Assembly (NCBI RefSeq): GCF_020144925.1
Contig: NZ_NSLC01000013.1
Location: forward strand, 22,030-86,029
Direction of reading: 5' to 3'
Length of the DNA stretch: 64,000 nucleotides
DNA from: Afifella sp. IM 167
GTDB taxonomy: Bacteria; Pseudomonadota; Alphaproteobacteria; Rhizobiales; Afifellaceae
The notes under the pieces were generated by a model that was not told the origin of the DNA, searched no databases, and worked only from the letters and a program-made list of their open reading frames with translations. This document shows, piece after piece, positions 53,807 through 62,161 of the stretch (position 1 is its first letter; each line of letters starts with the position of its first letter). The translations under genes were made by a program, and so were the position numbers.

Positions 53807-54222
53807 CGCTCGACCTGCCGCTCCACGGGCGCTGCTTCTGCGGCGCCATCACCTTCGAGGCGCTGTCGCAGCCCCTTCAGGTCTCCTGGTGCCACTGCAA
53901 GGATTGCCGCCGCCAGACCGGCGCCCCGGCGGTCGTATGGGCAGGCTTTCCGGCCGATCTCGTCACCTGGCATGGCGAGCCGACGCGCCGGCCTTCCTCG
54001 CCGGGCATCGTCCGCTCCTTCTGCGCCGCATGCGGCACGCCCCTCTCCTATTCCGATGCGCGCCTTCCGGGCGAGATCTACATCCATGCCGGGCTCTTCG
54101 ACGAGGCCGACCAGCTGAGCCCGGACAGCCACGCCTATGTGACCTCCAAGCTCTTCTGGCTGCATCTCGACGACAGCCTGGCCAAGTACGACGACAACAC
54201 GCGGCGGCGCTCCGAGGGCTGA
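53803..54222 (+). CDS. GFA-family (glutathione-dependent formaldehyde-activating-like) protein
   Basis: A 139-residue zinc protein with the GFA cysteine arrangement: GRCFCGAI, CHCKDCRR and CAACGTPL. Most members are not proven formaldehyde enzymes, so the substrate is unknown. It overlaps the upstream phosphoesterase by ATGA and completes a three-gene coupled run beginning at the cyclo-ligase. Confidence 0.88.
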   Translation: MTLDLPLHGRCFCGAITFEALSQPLQVSWCHCKDCRRQTGAPAVVWAGFPADLVTWHGEPTRRPSSPGIVRSFCAACGTPLSYSDARLPGEIYIHAGLFDEADQLSPDSHAYVTSKLFWLHLDDSLAKYDDNTRRRSEG

Positions 54223-54331
54223 CCCGCCGCCGGGCGCCGCCCGGCCCTTTCCGGCCCTTCCGGCAGAAAGATAACTTTCAGGCCGCGAACCGCACTAGGA
54301 TGGCTGCCTTCCAATCTCCCAAGGCCGCCCG

Positions 54332-55234
54332 ATGCCGATTTACGCCGTCCACCATCTGACCACCTACCGCTATCGACGGCCCGTCTCCTTCGGCGAGCAT
54401 CGCATGATGTTCCTGCCGCGCGAGGCGCACGACCAGCATCTCCTCTCCGCATCGCTGACGATCTCGCCCGAACCGGCGAGCCTGCGCTCCAGCGACGACG
54501 CGCTCGGCAACCGCGTCCAGGCGGCGCGCTTTACCGCCCGCTCCACCACGCTCGTCTTCGACAGCCATATCCGCGTGGCGCATTTCCGCTCGCACCCGGC
54601 CGGCATCAATCTGGAGGACCGGGCGATGACCATGCCGGTCGCCTTCGGCGCCGATGAGCTCTATGACCTGCGCCCCTTCCTGGAGCGGCGCTACCGCGAC
54701 CCGGAAGGCGTGCTCGATGCCTGGGCGCACACCTTCCTGGCGCCGGAAGTACCGACCATGGAATTCCTGATGGCGATGATCCACGGCATCCGGCGGGGCC
54801 TCACCTACAAGCGCCGCGAGCGCGGCCTGCAGAACCCGGCCGAGACGATCTCCCTCGGCTCGGGAACCTGCCGCGACTTCACCGAGCTGATGATCGAGGC
54901 GCTGCGCGCCCTCGGCTTGCCGGCGCGCTTCGTCTCCGGCTACCTCTACGTGCCCGACCGCGACAGCCACGACGTGCATGGCGGCGGCGCCACCCATGCC
55001 TGGGTCGAGGTCTACCTGCCCGGCGCCGGCTGGGTCGACATCGACCCGACCAACGCCATTCTCGGCAATGAGGGCCTGATCCGCATCGCCATCGCCCGCG
55101 ATCCGAGCGAGGCCCTGCCGCTTTCGGGATCCTTCGAAGGGGCCGCCGACGACGACCTCGGCATGGAGGTCACGGTGAAGGTTTTAATGGAAGATTCACC
55201 GAAGACGGAACCGCGTGGCACGGTGGCTGTTTAG
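54332..55234 (+). CDS. Transglutaminase-like protein (first of a pair)
   Basis: A 300-residue protein with an N-terminal bacterial transglutaminase-associated domain (MPIYAVHHLTTYRYRRPVSF) and the papain-like core: SLGSGTCRDFTELMIEALRA contains the cysteine, GGATHAWVEVYLPGAGWVDI the histidine and aspartate. It probably acts as an amidase or protease on cell proteins. The second transglutaminase follows after five bases. Confidence 0.88.
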   Translation: MPIYAVHHLTTYRYRRPVSFGEHRMMFLPREAHDQHLLSASLTISPEPASLRSSDDALGNRVQAARFTARSTTLVFDSHIRVAHFRSHPAGINLEDRAMTMPVAFGADELYDLRPFLERRYRDPEGVLDAWAHTFLAPEVPTMEFLMAMIHGIRRGLTYKRRERGLQNPAETISLGSGTCRDFTELMIEALRALGLPARFVSGYLYVPDRDSHDVHGGGATHAWVEVYLPGAGWVDIDPTNAILGNEGLIRIAIARDPSEALPLSGSFEGAADDDLGMEVTVKVLMEDSPKTEPRGTVAV

Positions 55235-55239
55235 CAGCG

Positions 55240-56052
55240 ATGCAAATACACGCCGGTTACGACCTCCAGTACGATTGCACGCAGCCCACACCGATGCTGC
55301 TCGTGCTCTCCGTGCATCCCAGCCGCTTCGCGGACCTGACCACCCCTCACCGGATGAAGTTCGACCCGCCGATCCCCTTCTCCAACTACCACGATGCCTA
55401 CGGCAACATCTGCACGCGCATCGTGGCCCCGGCCGGAAGACTGCGCATCACGAGCGATTTCCAGATCTCCGACAGCGGCCAGGCCGACGAGGTGGCACCG
55501 CATGCCGGCCAGGTCGACATCGCTGACCTGCCGGAGGACGTCATCCTCTTCCTCCTCGGCAGCCGCTATTGCGACACCGACCATCTGAGCGATCTCGCCT
55601 GGGCCGAATTCGGCAATACCCCACCGGGCTGGGCGCGTGTGCAGGCGATCTGCAGCTACGTCCACGAGCGCATCGATTTCAACTACCAGAACGCCGATTC
55701 CACCCGCACCGCCCGCGACGGATACCAGCAGCGCACGGGCGTGTGCCGCGACTTCGCGCATCTGGCCATCACGCTGTGCCGCTGCATGAACATCCCGGCG
55801 CGCTACTGCACCGGCTATCTCGGCGATATCGGCGTGCCCAAAGATGGCGAGATGGATTTCTCCGCCTGGTTCGAGGCCTATCTCAACGGGCGCTGGTACA
55901 CCTTCGATGCGCGCCACAACTTCCCGCGCATCGGCCGCATCCTGATGGCGCGCGGCCGCGACGCGACCGACGTGGCGCTGTCGACGAGTTTCGGCCATTC
56001 CACCCTGAGCGGCTTCAAAGTCATCACCGACGAAGTGCCGGAGGTGCAGTAG
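55240..56052 (+). CDS. Transglutaminase-like protein (second of a pair)
   Basis: A 270-residue protein with a different N-terminal domain (YDLQYDCTQPTPMLLVLSVH) and the catalytic core QQRTGVCRDFAHLAITLCRC, then DFSAWFEAYLNGRWYTFDAR. The cysteine, histidine-position change (aWFEAY) and aspartate region resemble transglutaminase-like proteins where the histidine motif is HAW. Here HAW is replaced by SAW, so catalysis needs checking. Located directly after the first paralogue. Confidence 0.85.
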   Translation: MQIHAGYDLQYDCTQPTPMLLVLSVHPSRFADLTTPHRMKFDPPIPFSNYHDAYGNICTRIVAPAGRLRITSDFQISDSGQADEVAPHAGQVDIADLPEDVILFLLGSRYCDTDHLSDLAWAEFGNTPPGWARVQAICSYVHERIDFNYQNADSTRTARDGYQQRTGVCRDFAHLAITLCRCMNIPARYCTGYLGDIGVPKDGEMDFSAWFEAYLNGRWYTFDARHNFPRIGRILMARGRDATDVALSTSFGHSTLSGFKVITDEVPEVQ

Positions 56053-56332
56053 GCGGGCAAAGCCCCGCTTACTGCCTGTAAGGACCGCAACCGTCTTGTG
56101 ACGGTCGCTAATCGGCCGTTTTTTGCGGCCCGTTTCATATATCGTCTGCCCGTCTTACCTGCCCGCGCCCACGGCTGAGGGCGGAGCGCGTCAAGTTGCG
56201 CCATGCCGCGGCCGAAGAAGAAGGCCGCGCCGGCCGTCGATCAACGGCCCTGCCCCACCTAGACGCCTTCCTCACTCCCCATTATATCCTCCGCTCCCCG
56301 GAGACATTCACGCAAGACGCAGGAAAACCGCG

Positions 56333-57082
56333 ATGGCGGGCCATTCACAGTTCAAGAACATCATGCATCGCAAGGGCCGGCAGGACGCCGCCCGCTCGAA
56401 GCTGTTCTCAAAGCTTTCCAAGGAGATCACCGTCGCCGCCAAAGTCGGCGACCCCGATCCCAACACCAATCCGCGCCTGCGCCTCGCCGTCCAGAACGCC
56501 AAGGCGCAGTCCATGCCCAAGGACAATATCGAGCGCGCCATCCAGAAGGCGGTCGGCGGCGACAGCGAGGCCTACGAGGAGATCCGCTACGAGGGCTACG
56601 GCCCCGGCGGCGTCGCCTTCGTGGTCGAGGCGCTGACCGACAACCGCAACCGCACGGCGGGCGCCGTGCGCTCCTATTTCGCCAAGCATGGCGGCTCGCT
56701 CGGCGAGACCGGCTCCGTCGCCTTCATGTTCGAGCGCGTCGGCGAGATCGTCTATCCGCTCTCGGTGGGCGATGCGGAAAAGGTGCTGGAGGCGGCGATC
56801 GAGGCCGGCGCCGACGACGTGACGAGCGACGCGGAGAACCACACCATCCTCACTTCCTTCGAGGATCTCGGCGAAGTTTCCTCGGCGCTGGAGGAAAGCC
56901 TCGGCGAGGCCGAATCGGTGCGCCCGGTCTGGAAGCCGCAGACCCTGACGCCGCTCGACGAGGAGAAGGCCGGCACGCTCTTGAAGCTCATCGCCACGCT
57001 CGAGGACGACGACGACGTGCAGAACGTCTACGCCAATTTCGACGTCGACGACGAGGTGATGGAGCGGCTTTCCGCGGCCTAA
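56333..57082 (+). CDS. yebC: YebC/PmpR-type translation or transcription factor
   Basis: A 249-residue protein, [20 protein letters not shown] at the start and [15 protein letters not shown] centrally, the standard YebC pattern. Recent work associates YebC with relief of ribosome stalling; older work reports DNA binding. In many relatives yebC directly precedes ruvC, but here 11.6 kb separates them and it is on the opposite strand. Confidence 0.95.
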   Translation: MAGHSQFKNIMHRKGRQDAARSKLFSKLSKEITVAAKVGDPDPNTNPRLRLAVQNAKAQSMPKDNIERAIQKAVGGDSEAYEEIRYEGYGPGGVAFVVEALTDNRNRTAGAVRSYFAKHGGSLGETGSVAFMFERVGEIVYPLSVGDAEKVLEAAIEAGADDVTSDAENHTILTSFEDLGEVSSALEESLGEAESVRPVWKPQTLTPLDEEKAGTLLKLIATLEDDDDVQNVYANFDVDDEVMERLSAA

Positions 57083-57092
57083 GCCGCCGGCC

Positions 57093-57860
57093 TCATTGCG
57101 GGCGCAGCATGCCGTCGAAGACCGGCAACGAGACGATCGCCGCCATCACGATCAGCGTGATGGCGACGGCCCGGAAGGCCCGCTCGGATGCCAGTGAAAA
57201 CAGGCGCTGGCCGGTCATCAGGGCGGCAAAATAGACCGGCGTGCCGATCGCCGCGCGCATCAGGCTTTCCGCCGAGAAGATGCCGTTGAAGTAGAAGGCG
57301 ATGCCGGAAAGTACCGTGCCGAAGGCGAAGAAGACGATGAGGTTGGCGCGGATGCGCGCCGCCGCTTCCGTGCCGCTCATCCAGTAGACGACCATTGGCG
57401 GGCCGGAGAGCTGCGTCGCCCCGCCGAGGACGCCGCCGATGAGGCCGACCCCGAAGGCCGAAGCCCGCCGGCGCGGCCCTTCGAAGCGCATCCCCGAAAA
57501 CAGGAGGATGACGAGCACCACGACGACGACCGACATGCCCCAGCGCAGAAGCACCGGGTCGAGCGTGGCCAGAACATGCACGCCGAAGGGGATGGCGATC
57601 GCCGTGCCGAGCACGGCCGGCAGCACCGAGCGGTAATCGGCATGACGTAGCGCCGGCAAGAGGATCGGCAGCGTCGGCAGCGAATCGATCGCCCACAGGA
57701 CGATGACGGCGGCACGCGGGCCGATCAGGGCGCCCGCCACGGGAATGAAGACAAGGCCCGCGCCGAACCCCGCAAAGCCGCGCAGCGTGCCGGCCACGAA
57801 CACCGCGGCGAGCATCGCCAGGGTCGCGGGCTCTGCGGCGACGGCGATGAACGCCTCCAT
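57093..57860 (-). CDS. TauE/SafE-family sulfite/organosulfur exporter
   Basis: A 255-residue membrane protein with about eight helices and the family pattern LRGFAGFGAGLVFIPVAGAL and GGATQLSGPPMVVYWM. It likely exports small organic or sulfur anions. ATG 57860 has GGGGGA five bases upstream; a TTG at 57872 would add four residues. It is convergent with yebC and downstream of the DUF1013 gene but separated by a terminator. Confidence 0.85.
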   Translation of the reverse strand: MEAFIAVAAEPATLAMLAAVFVAGTLRGFAGFGAGLVFIPVAGALIGPRAAVIVLWAIDSLPTLPILLPALRHADYRSVLPAVLGTAIAIPFGVHVLATLDPVLLRWGMSVVVVVLVILLFSGMRFEGPRRRASAFGVGLIGGVLGGATQLSGPPMVVYWMSGTEAAARIRANLIVFFAFGTVLSGIAFYFNGIFSAESLMRAAIGTPVYFAALMTGQRLFSLASERAFRAVAITLIVMAAIVSLPVFDGMLRPQ

Positions 57861-57872
57861 CCAGTCCCCCAA

Positions 57873-57899
57873 ATAAAAGCCCCGGGAGAATCCCGGGGC
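57873..57899 (-). terminator. Intrinsic terminator after trcR
   Basis: GCCCCGGGA (57879-57887) pairs with TCCCGGGGC (57891-57899) around a 3-base loop, followed on the minus strand by TTTTATTT. It ends the DUF1013 transcript before the TauE gene. Confidence 0.88.
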
Positions 57900-57992
57900 G
57901 CTGGCGGGACGGCGTGGCGCTTCCCGCGGGAAAGGCCGGGCCGGCCTTTCCCCTGTGACTGCACCCGCGCGGCGAGGCGCGGGAAAACAACG

Positions 57993-58682
57993 TCAGGTAA
58001 CGTCGCTCGACTTCAGGTTCTTCAGCTTGGCGAAGACAGAATCGGGATCGATCGAAGGCTCGCGATCCGGATTGGGCGTCGCTTCGCGCGGCTGGAAACG
58101 GGTCGTTTCCTCGGCCGAGAGAAGGCGCGCGCCCTCTTCCTCCGTCTGCGCCGGAGCGGACTTGGCGGCCTTCTTCACCTCCATGTCGAGCTCCAGCTGC
58201 GTGCACAGCCCGAGCGTCACCGGATCGGTCGGCGTCAGGTTCGCCGAGTTCCAGTGCGTGCGGTCGCGGATCGCCTGGATCGTCGGCTTCGTCGTGCCGA
58301 CGAGGCGGATCACCTGCGCATCCTTCAGTTCGGCATGGTTGCGCACCAGCCAGAGGATGGCGTTCGGCCGGTCCTGGCGCTTGGAGACAGGCGTATAGCG
58401 CGGTCCCCGGCGCTTGGTGGTCTCCGGCACGCGCACGCGCGGCATCTGCATCTTCAGATGGTGACTCGGATTCTTCTCGGCCCGCTCGATCTCCTCGCGG
58501 GTGAGCTGGCCGGAGAGCACCGGGTCGACGCCCTTGATGCCCTGCGCGCTGTCGCCGTCGGCAATCGCCTTCACCTCCAGCGGGTGCAGGCGGCAGAAGG
58601 CGGCGATCTGCTCGAAGGTGAGCGAGGTGTTGTCGACCAGCCAGACGGCGGTCGCTTTCGGCATCAGCGGTGTTGACGCCAT
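57993..58682 (-). CDS. trcR: DUF1013 cell-cycle transcriptional regulator
   Basis: A 229-residue protein with the DUF1013 core KATAVWLVDNTSLTFEQIAA, FCRLHPLEVKAIADG and NAILWLVRNHAELKDAQVIR, with a helix-turn-helix-like tandem. Homologues are named TrcR, a cell-cycle-linked transcription regulator in Alphaproteobacteria. The C-terminal third is charged and low in structure. It is monocistronic with a strong terminator. Confidence 0.85.
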   Translation of the reverse strand: MASTPLMPKATAVWLVDNTSLTFEQIAAFCRLHPLEVKAIADGDSAQGIKGVDPVLSGQLTREEIERAEKNPSHHLKMQMPRVRVPETTKRRGPRYTPVSKRQDRPNAILWLVRNHAELKDAQVIRLVGTTKPTIQAIRDRTHWNSANLTPTDPVTLGLCTQLELDMEVKKAAKSAPAQTEEEGARLLSAEETTRFQPREATPNPDREPSIDPDSVFAKLKNLKSSDVT

Positions 58683-58818
58683 GGCATGATCCTCCTGTGT
58701 TCTCTCCCGGCTTCGGCGCCGGAGGAGCGGCATTTTTCGCGTCGATGACGGGAATTGCCCGAACATATACGGATTGCGGCCGCCCCGCGCAATCACCCGC
58801 GCGTTCGCATGGGACAGC

Positions 58819-59826
58819 CTAATCGGTGTCCCCGACCCTCAGGACGATCTTGCCGATGTGGTCGGAATCGAGCGCTCGGTGCGCCTCGCCGGCCTCCTCC
58901 AGGGCAAAAGAGGCGTGGATCACCGGGGTGACGAAGCCCTCCGCGATCCGCGGCCAGACCGTCTCCTCCAGCGCCCTCGCCAGTTCCGCCTTCGCTTCGA
59001 TCGGCATGGGGCGAAGCATCGAGCCGGTATGCGTCAGCCCCTTGCGCATCATCAGTGCAAGGTCGACCTGCGGCTTGGCGCCCTTGAGGAAGGCGATCTG
59101 CACGATCCGCCCCTCCGGCGCCGCGGCCGCGTAGTTGCGGCTCGCATAGTCGCCGCCCACCATGTCGAGAATGACGTCGGCGCCGCGTCCGCCGGTCATT
59201 TCGTGGACGGCCTCGACGAAATCCTCGCTCTGGTAGTTCACCGCCCGGTCCGCCCCGATTCGCCGAGCCGCCTCGCAGCGGCTTTCCGAACCGGCCGTGA
59301 CGATGACACGCGCCTTGAAGGCCTTGGCGACCTGGATGGCGAAGGTGCCGATGCCGCTGGTGCCGCCATGGACGAGGAGAACCTCGCCCGGGCGCAGCGA
59401 GCCGCGCTCGAAGACATTGTGCCAGACGGTGAAGGCGGCCTCGGCGAGCCCGCCCCCCTGGAGGAGCGAGAGCCCGGCCGGAAGCGGCAGGGCGTTGCTC
59501 TCCGCCACCGCCACGTATTCGGCGTAGCCGCCGCCGGAAACGAGGGCGACGACCTTGTCGCCCACTTCGTAGCGCTCCGTGTCGCTGCCGGTCGCGGCCA
59601 CCGTGCCGGAGACTTCCAGCCCCATGATGTCGCTGGCGCCCTTCGGCACCGGATACTTGCCCATGCGCTGCAGCACGTCCGCGCGGTTGATCCCGGCCGC
59701 CGCGACCTTGATGAGGATCTCGCCGGCGTCGGGCTCGGGGACCGGACGCTCCCCGATCTCCAGAACTTCCGGCCCGCCGGGCTCGGTGATGACGACGGCG
59801 CGCATCACCTTGGCAATCTGTTCCAT
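58819..59826 (-). CDS. NAD(P)H-quinone oxidoreductase, zinc-independent MDR family
   Basis: A 335-residue medium-chain reductase related to human PIG3. GINRADVLQRMGKYPVPKGA opens the catalytic domain. The nucleotide fold motif is VLLVHGGTSGIGTFAIQVAK, and zinc ligands are absent. It reduces quinones or enones with NADPH. AAGGGAGG precedes the ATG. A different quinone reductase survives only as a remnant at 61441-61641, so the two are not the same gene. Confidence 0.9.
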   Translation of the reverse strand: MEQIAKVMRAVVITEPGGPEVLEIGERPVPEPDAGEILIKVAAAGINRADVLQRMGKYPVPKGASDIMGLEVSGTVAATGSDTERYEVGDKVVALVSGGGYAEYVAVAESNALPLPAGLSLLQGGGLAEAAFTVWHNVFERGSLRPGEVLLVHGGTSGIGTFAIQVAKAFKARVIVTAGSESRCEAARRIGADRAVNYQSEDFVEAVHEMTGGRGADVILDMVGGDYASRNYAAAAPEGRIVQIAFLKGAKPQVDLALMMRKGLTHTGSMLRPMPIEAKAELARALEETVWPRIAEGFVTPVIHASFALEEAGEAHRALDSDHIGKIVLRVGDTD

Positions 59827-60034
59827 TTGGCCTCCCTTGATCGGGCGAGACTAGTCGATCGGGGCCGGCGTTTGAATGGCCTGTGCGCCCCGTCCCGGCG
59901 CCTTGTCGGGCACCCCAAAGCCGCCCACAGGAAGCCGCTCGCGGGGACGCGCTCGCGGGTCGCCCCTTACAGGCAGACGCTGACAAGGCCGGCGCGCGGG
60001 GATATCATCGCGCCCTGAAGAAGGGCCTGTGAAA

Positions 60035-60220
60035 ATGTTCGACGACGACAAGCCGGTGCGAAAACCGGCGCATGCGGTGGGCGAGGATCTCTCGCTCCTT
60101 TCCGAGCACGAACTGGCAGAGCGGATCGCTCTGTGCGAGGCCGAGATCGAGCGCCTCAAGGCGGAGCTGGAGCGCAAGAAAGGTGGTCGCACCGCCGCCG
60201 ATGCGATCTTCAAGCTCTGA
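60035..60220 (+). CDS. DUF1192 family protein
   Basis: A 61-residue acidic, largely helical protein: LLSEHELAERIALCEAEIER then LKAELERKKGG, with a short coiled coil at about 25-50. The family is conserved near rcdA in Rhizobiales. Its role is unknown. ATG at 60035 is favoured over GTG 60029. Confidence 0.85.
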   Translation: MFDDDKPVRKPAHAVGEDLSLLSEHELAERIALCEAEIERLKAELERKKGGRTAADAIFKL

Positions 60221-60275
60221 CGGGCTCCCGGCTCGGCCAGGCCGCCCGCCAGGCACAAGAATTCACTCAACAGTT

Positions 60276-60307
60276 GAATCAAATCTAAATATTTAACGCC
60301 CCATTAA
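60276..60307 (+). promoter_or_regulatory. GANTC site and exact CtrA box upstream of a candidate sRNA
   Basis: TTAA (60293-60296) and TTAA (60304-60307) are separated by exactly seven bases, a full match to the CtrA consensus. A GAATC (GANTC, the CcrM methylation site) lies at 60276-60280. Both stand 24-55 bases ahead of the predicted 5' end of the small RNA and about 270 bases ahead of rcdA. Confidence 0.7.
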
Positions 60308-60330
60308 CCTTTATAAGCTCTAATGAGCCT

Positions 60331-60422
60331 GTCCAGCGATCTGGACCGAGAGTGGTTCCTGTCCACTCTGTTTGACGCCTCCCTGTAATGAACCTCGAGC
60401 CGCCCAGCGCGGCTCATTTTTT
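60331..60422 (+). ncRNA. Candidate small RNA with three hairpins and an exposed CCUCC
   Basis: From 60331 the RNA would fold as hairpin 1 (GTCCAG 60331-60336 with CTGGAC 60341-60346), hairpin 2 (AGAGTGG 60349-60355 with CCACTCT 60363-60369), a 27-base single strand containing CCTCC (60378-60382), and a terminator hairpin. TAATGA at 60321-60326 could be the -10, spaced to start transcription at 60331-60333. No open frame fits. A single-stranded CCUCC is the typical anti-Shine-Dalgarno seed of alphaproteobacterial trans-acting sRNAs. It is not a family I can name, and it could instead be the 3' end of DUF1192 mRNA. Confidence 0.6.
60397..60422 (+). terminator. Intrinsic terminator of the sRNA
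   Basis: GAGCCGC (60397-60403) pairs with GCGGCTC (60409-60415) across a 5-base loop and is followed by A and six T residues. Confidence 0.9.
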
Positions 60423-60579
60423 GTTCAGGCGTCCGATCTTTACTAATTGGTTACAATTCGATTGAAATACGCCCCGCCCCGTCCGACAACGGTCGGGATT
60501 TCAAAGCCGGTGGACAAGCCGGAGACCATACTTGCCCGGGCGCACGCCCTCGCATTGAATGGCCAAAAGGGGTTGTGTC

Positions 60580-61104
60580 ATGCGTAGATCCGACAGCCAC
60601 GCCGAGCCGCTTTCCTTCGGGCGTGCCTATGCCCATTCGGGAACGTTTTCGGAGCTCTTTCAGTCCGGCATGCGTCTCGTCGAGGAAACGGCGGCCTATC
60701 TCGATGGCGAGGGGCGGCGCTGCTCCAGCGAGCTCGGCCGGCCGGCATCGATCGTCTACGCGACGGAATCCATGCGCCTGACGACGCGGCTGATGCAGCT
60801 CGCTTCCTGGCTTCTCCTCCACCGCGCCGTCAACGAGGGCGAGATGAGCCTCGATCAGGCTGCCGAGGAAAAGCGCAAGATCCGCATCGACGCCGCGCTC
60901 ACCAACATGCGCGGGCCGGGCTGGGACGATCTGCCCGACGACTTCAAGGGGCTGATCGAGCGCTCCATCTCCCTGCAGAAGCGCGTCCAGCTGATCGACC
61001 AGGCCCTCTTCGACGACGGCATCGAGCCGCAGGTCGAGCACAAGAGCCCGGTCCTCAGCCAGATCGCCGCCCTCACCGACGCCTTCGGCTCCAAGGCGAG
61101 CTAG
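60580..61104 (+). CDS. rcdA: RcdA-like regulator of CtrA degradation (DUF1465)
   Basis: A 174-residue helical protein with LSFGRAYAHSGTFSELFQSG, VYATESMRLTTRLMQLASWL and GWDDLPDDFKGLIERSISLQ, the DUF1465 pattern. In Caulobacter RcdA is an adaptor that helps ClpXP degrade CtrA. ATG at 60580 has AAGGGG at good spacing; an ATG at 60559 would add seven residues. TACAAT at 60452-60457 is a possible -10. The 353 bases to the upstream gene hold the CtrA box, candidate sRNA and terminator. Confidence 0.88.
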   Translation: MRRSDSHAEPLSFGRAYAHSGTFSELFQSGMRLVEETAAYLDGEGRRCSSELGRPASIVYATESMRLTTRLMQLASWLLLHRAVNEGEMSLDQAAEEKRKIRIDAALTNMRGPGWDDLPDDFKGLIERSISLQKRVQLIDQALFDDGIEPQVEHKSPVLSQIAALTDAFGSKAS

Positions 61105-61440
61105 CCCCGCCGGGCCCTCCGTCCCGGCGTCTGCGCACAGGCCCTGCCGATCTCCTCGGCCAGGAAGGCGCTGACCGCGCGCACCGCGCTGGAGCGGCGC
61201 AGATCCCCATAAGTGACGAGCCACAACTCCCGCTCCGGCGGCGCCGAAGGGGTGGCAAGCTCCACGAGCGCGCCGTTCGCCTCGCCCATGAAGCGGGGCA
61301 GCACCACCGCGCCGAGCCCGGCACAGGCCGCCTCCTCCTGGGCAAAGAGGTCGCTCGCCTCGAAGACCAGCGGCTTGCCTTCCATCAGCCCGCGCAGCCA
61401 GGCCTGCTGCGCGACATGCTCCAGCGCCGCGTCACGCGCG
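61101..61440 (-). pseudogene. C-terminal third of a LysR-type regulator
   Basis: The frame reads ARDAALEHVAQQAWLRGLME, then AACAGLGAVVLPRFMG and LWLVTYGDLRRSSAVRAVSA, the end of a LysR effector domain. It breaks off at about 61440, where the adjoining sequence becomes a quinone oxidoreductase on the other strand. About two-thirds of the gene, including the helix-turn-helix, is missing. Confidence 0.75.
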
Positions 61441-61641
61441 ATCGCCCTCGCCCGGCCGAGCGTGATGGCCTACGTCGCCGATCCGCGGCTCTACCGCGCC
61501 GGAGCGCAGGCCCTCTTCGCGGCGCTCCAGGACGGCCTCGTCAATCCGGTCGGTGCCGAATACCCCCTCGCCGAGGCGGCAACCGCCCATGCCGAGCTCG
61601 AGGCCGGCCGCACCACCGGCAGCGTCATCCTGACGAGCTGA
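61441..61641 (+). pseudogene. C-terminal fifth of a quinone oxidoreductase
   Basis: From 61441 the plus strand encodes IALARPSVMAYVADPRLYRA, then EYPLAEAATAHAELEAGRTT and GSVILTS, the end of a QorA-type NADPH:quinone reductase. The first 250 or so residues are missing. The fragment abuts the LysR remnant with no spacer, and it has no start signal of its own. Confidence 0.78.
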
Positions 61642-61689
61642 GACGCCCCCCCCTGAATATCTGCGGCCGAAAAAATCTGGCGCCAAAGA

Positions 61690-61715
61690 AAAAGCGCCGG
61701 CCAGTGGCCGGCGCT
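61690..61715 (-). terminator. Intrinsic terminator after rpmE
   Basis: AGCGCCGGCC (61693-61702) pairs perfectly with GGCCGGCGCT (61706-61715). On the minus strand it is followed by TTTTTCTTTGG. It lies 45 bases after the rpmE stop codon. Confidence 0.9.
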
Positions 61716-61759
61716 CTTGCGAATTTGGGTCGGCCCGAAAAGGGCCCGCGGCTCCTGGC

Positions 61760-61984
61760 TTACGAGCCGAGGAAGCCCGAATACTTGCTCTTGAAGCGCG
61801 ACAGGCGGCCGCCGCGGTCGATCAGATGCTGGCTGCCGCCGGTCCATGCCGGATGCGTGCTCGGATCGATGTCGAGATGCAGGGCGCCGCCCTCCTCGCC
61901 ATAGGTGGAACGTGTCCAATACTCGGTGCCGTCGGTCATCACGACCTTGACCGGATGGTAGTCCGGATGAATCTCTTTTTTCAT
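61760..61984 (-). CDS. rpmE: 50S ribosomal protein L31
   Basis: A 74-residue protein beginning [20 protein letters not shown] and containing [20 protein letters not shown], the L31 pattern in the alphaproteobacterial form without zinc cysteines. It bridges the two ribosomal subunits. Divergent from the ABC exporter. Monocistronic with its own terminator. Confidence 0.96.
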   Translation of the reverse strand: MKKEIHPDYHPVKVVMTDGTEYWTRSTYGEEGGALHLDIDPSTHPAWTGGSQHLIDRGGRLSRFKSKYSGFLGS

Positions 61985-62161
61985 GTCTCGTCTCGTCGGT
62001 TGGGGGCGGCCGTCGGCTGCCGGAATTTCCGGCAGGCTTCGCCTTTGCGCAGCCGGGCATGCGCACTTCGCTCGCGGGCGATATACAGAAGCGGGCCTGC
62101 GCCATCAAGTCTTGCCGACGAGACTTGCACCGGCGAGCGCTTCGTGCTCCCTGAGGCCGCA

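Noticed and set aside
56070..56130. Terminator after the second transglutaminase gene
   Set aside because: ACCGTC-TTGT-GACGGT is a short stem and the nearest T-run (TTTTTT) lies about 15 bases later inside another weak stem. The arrangement is not convincing.
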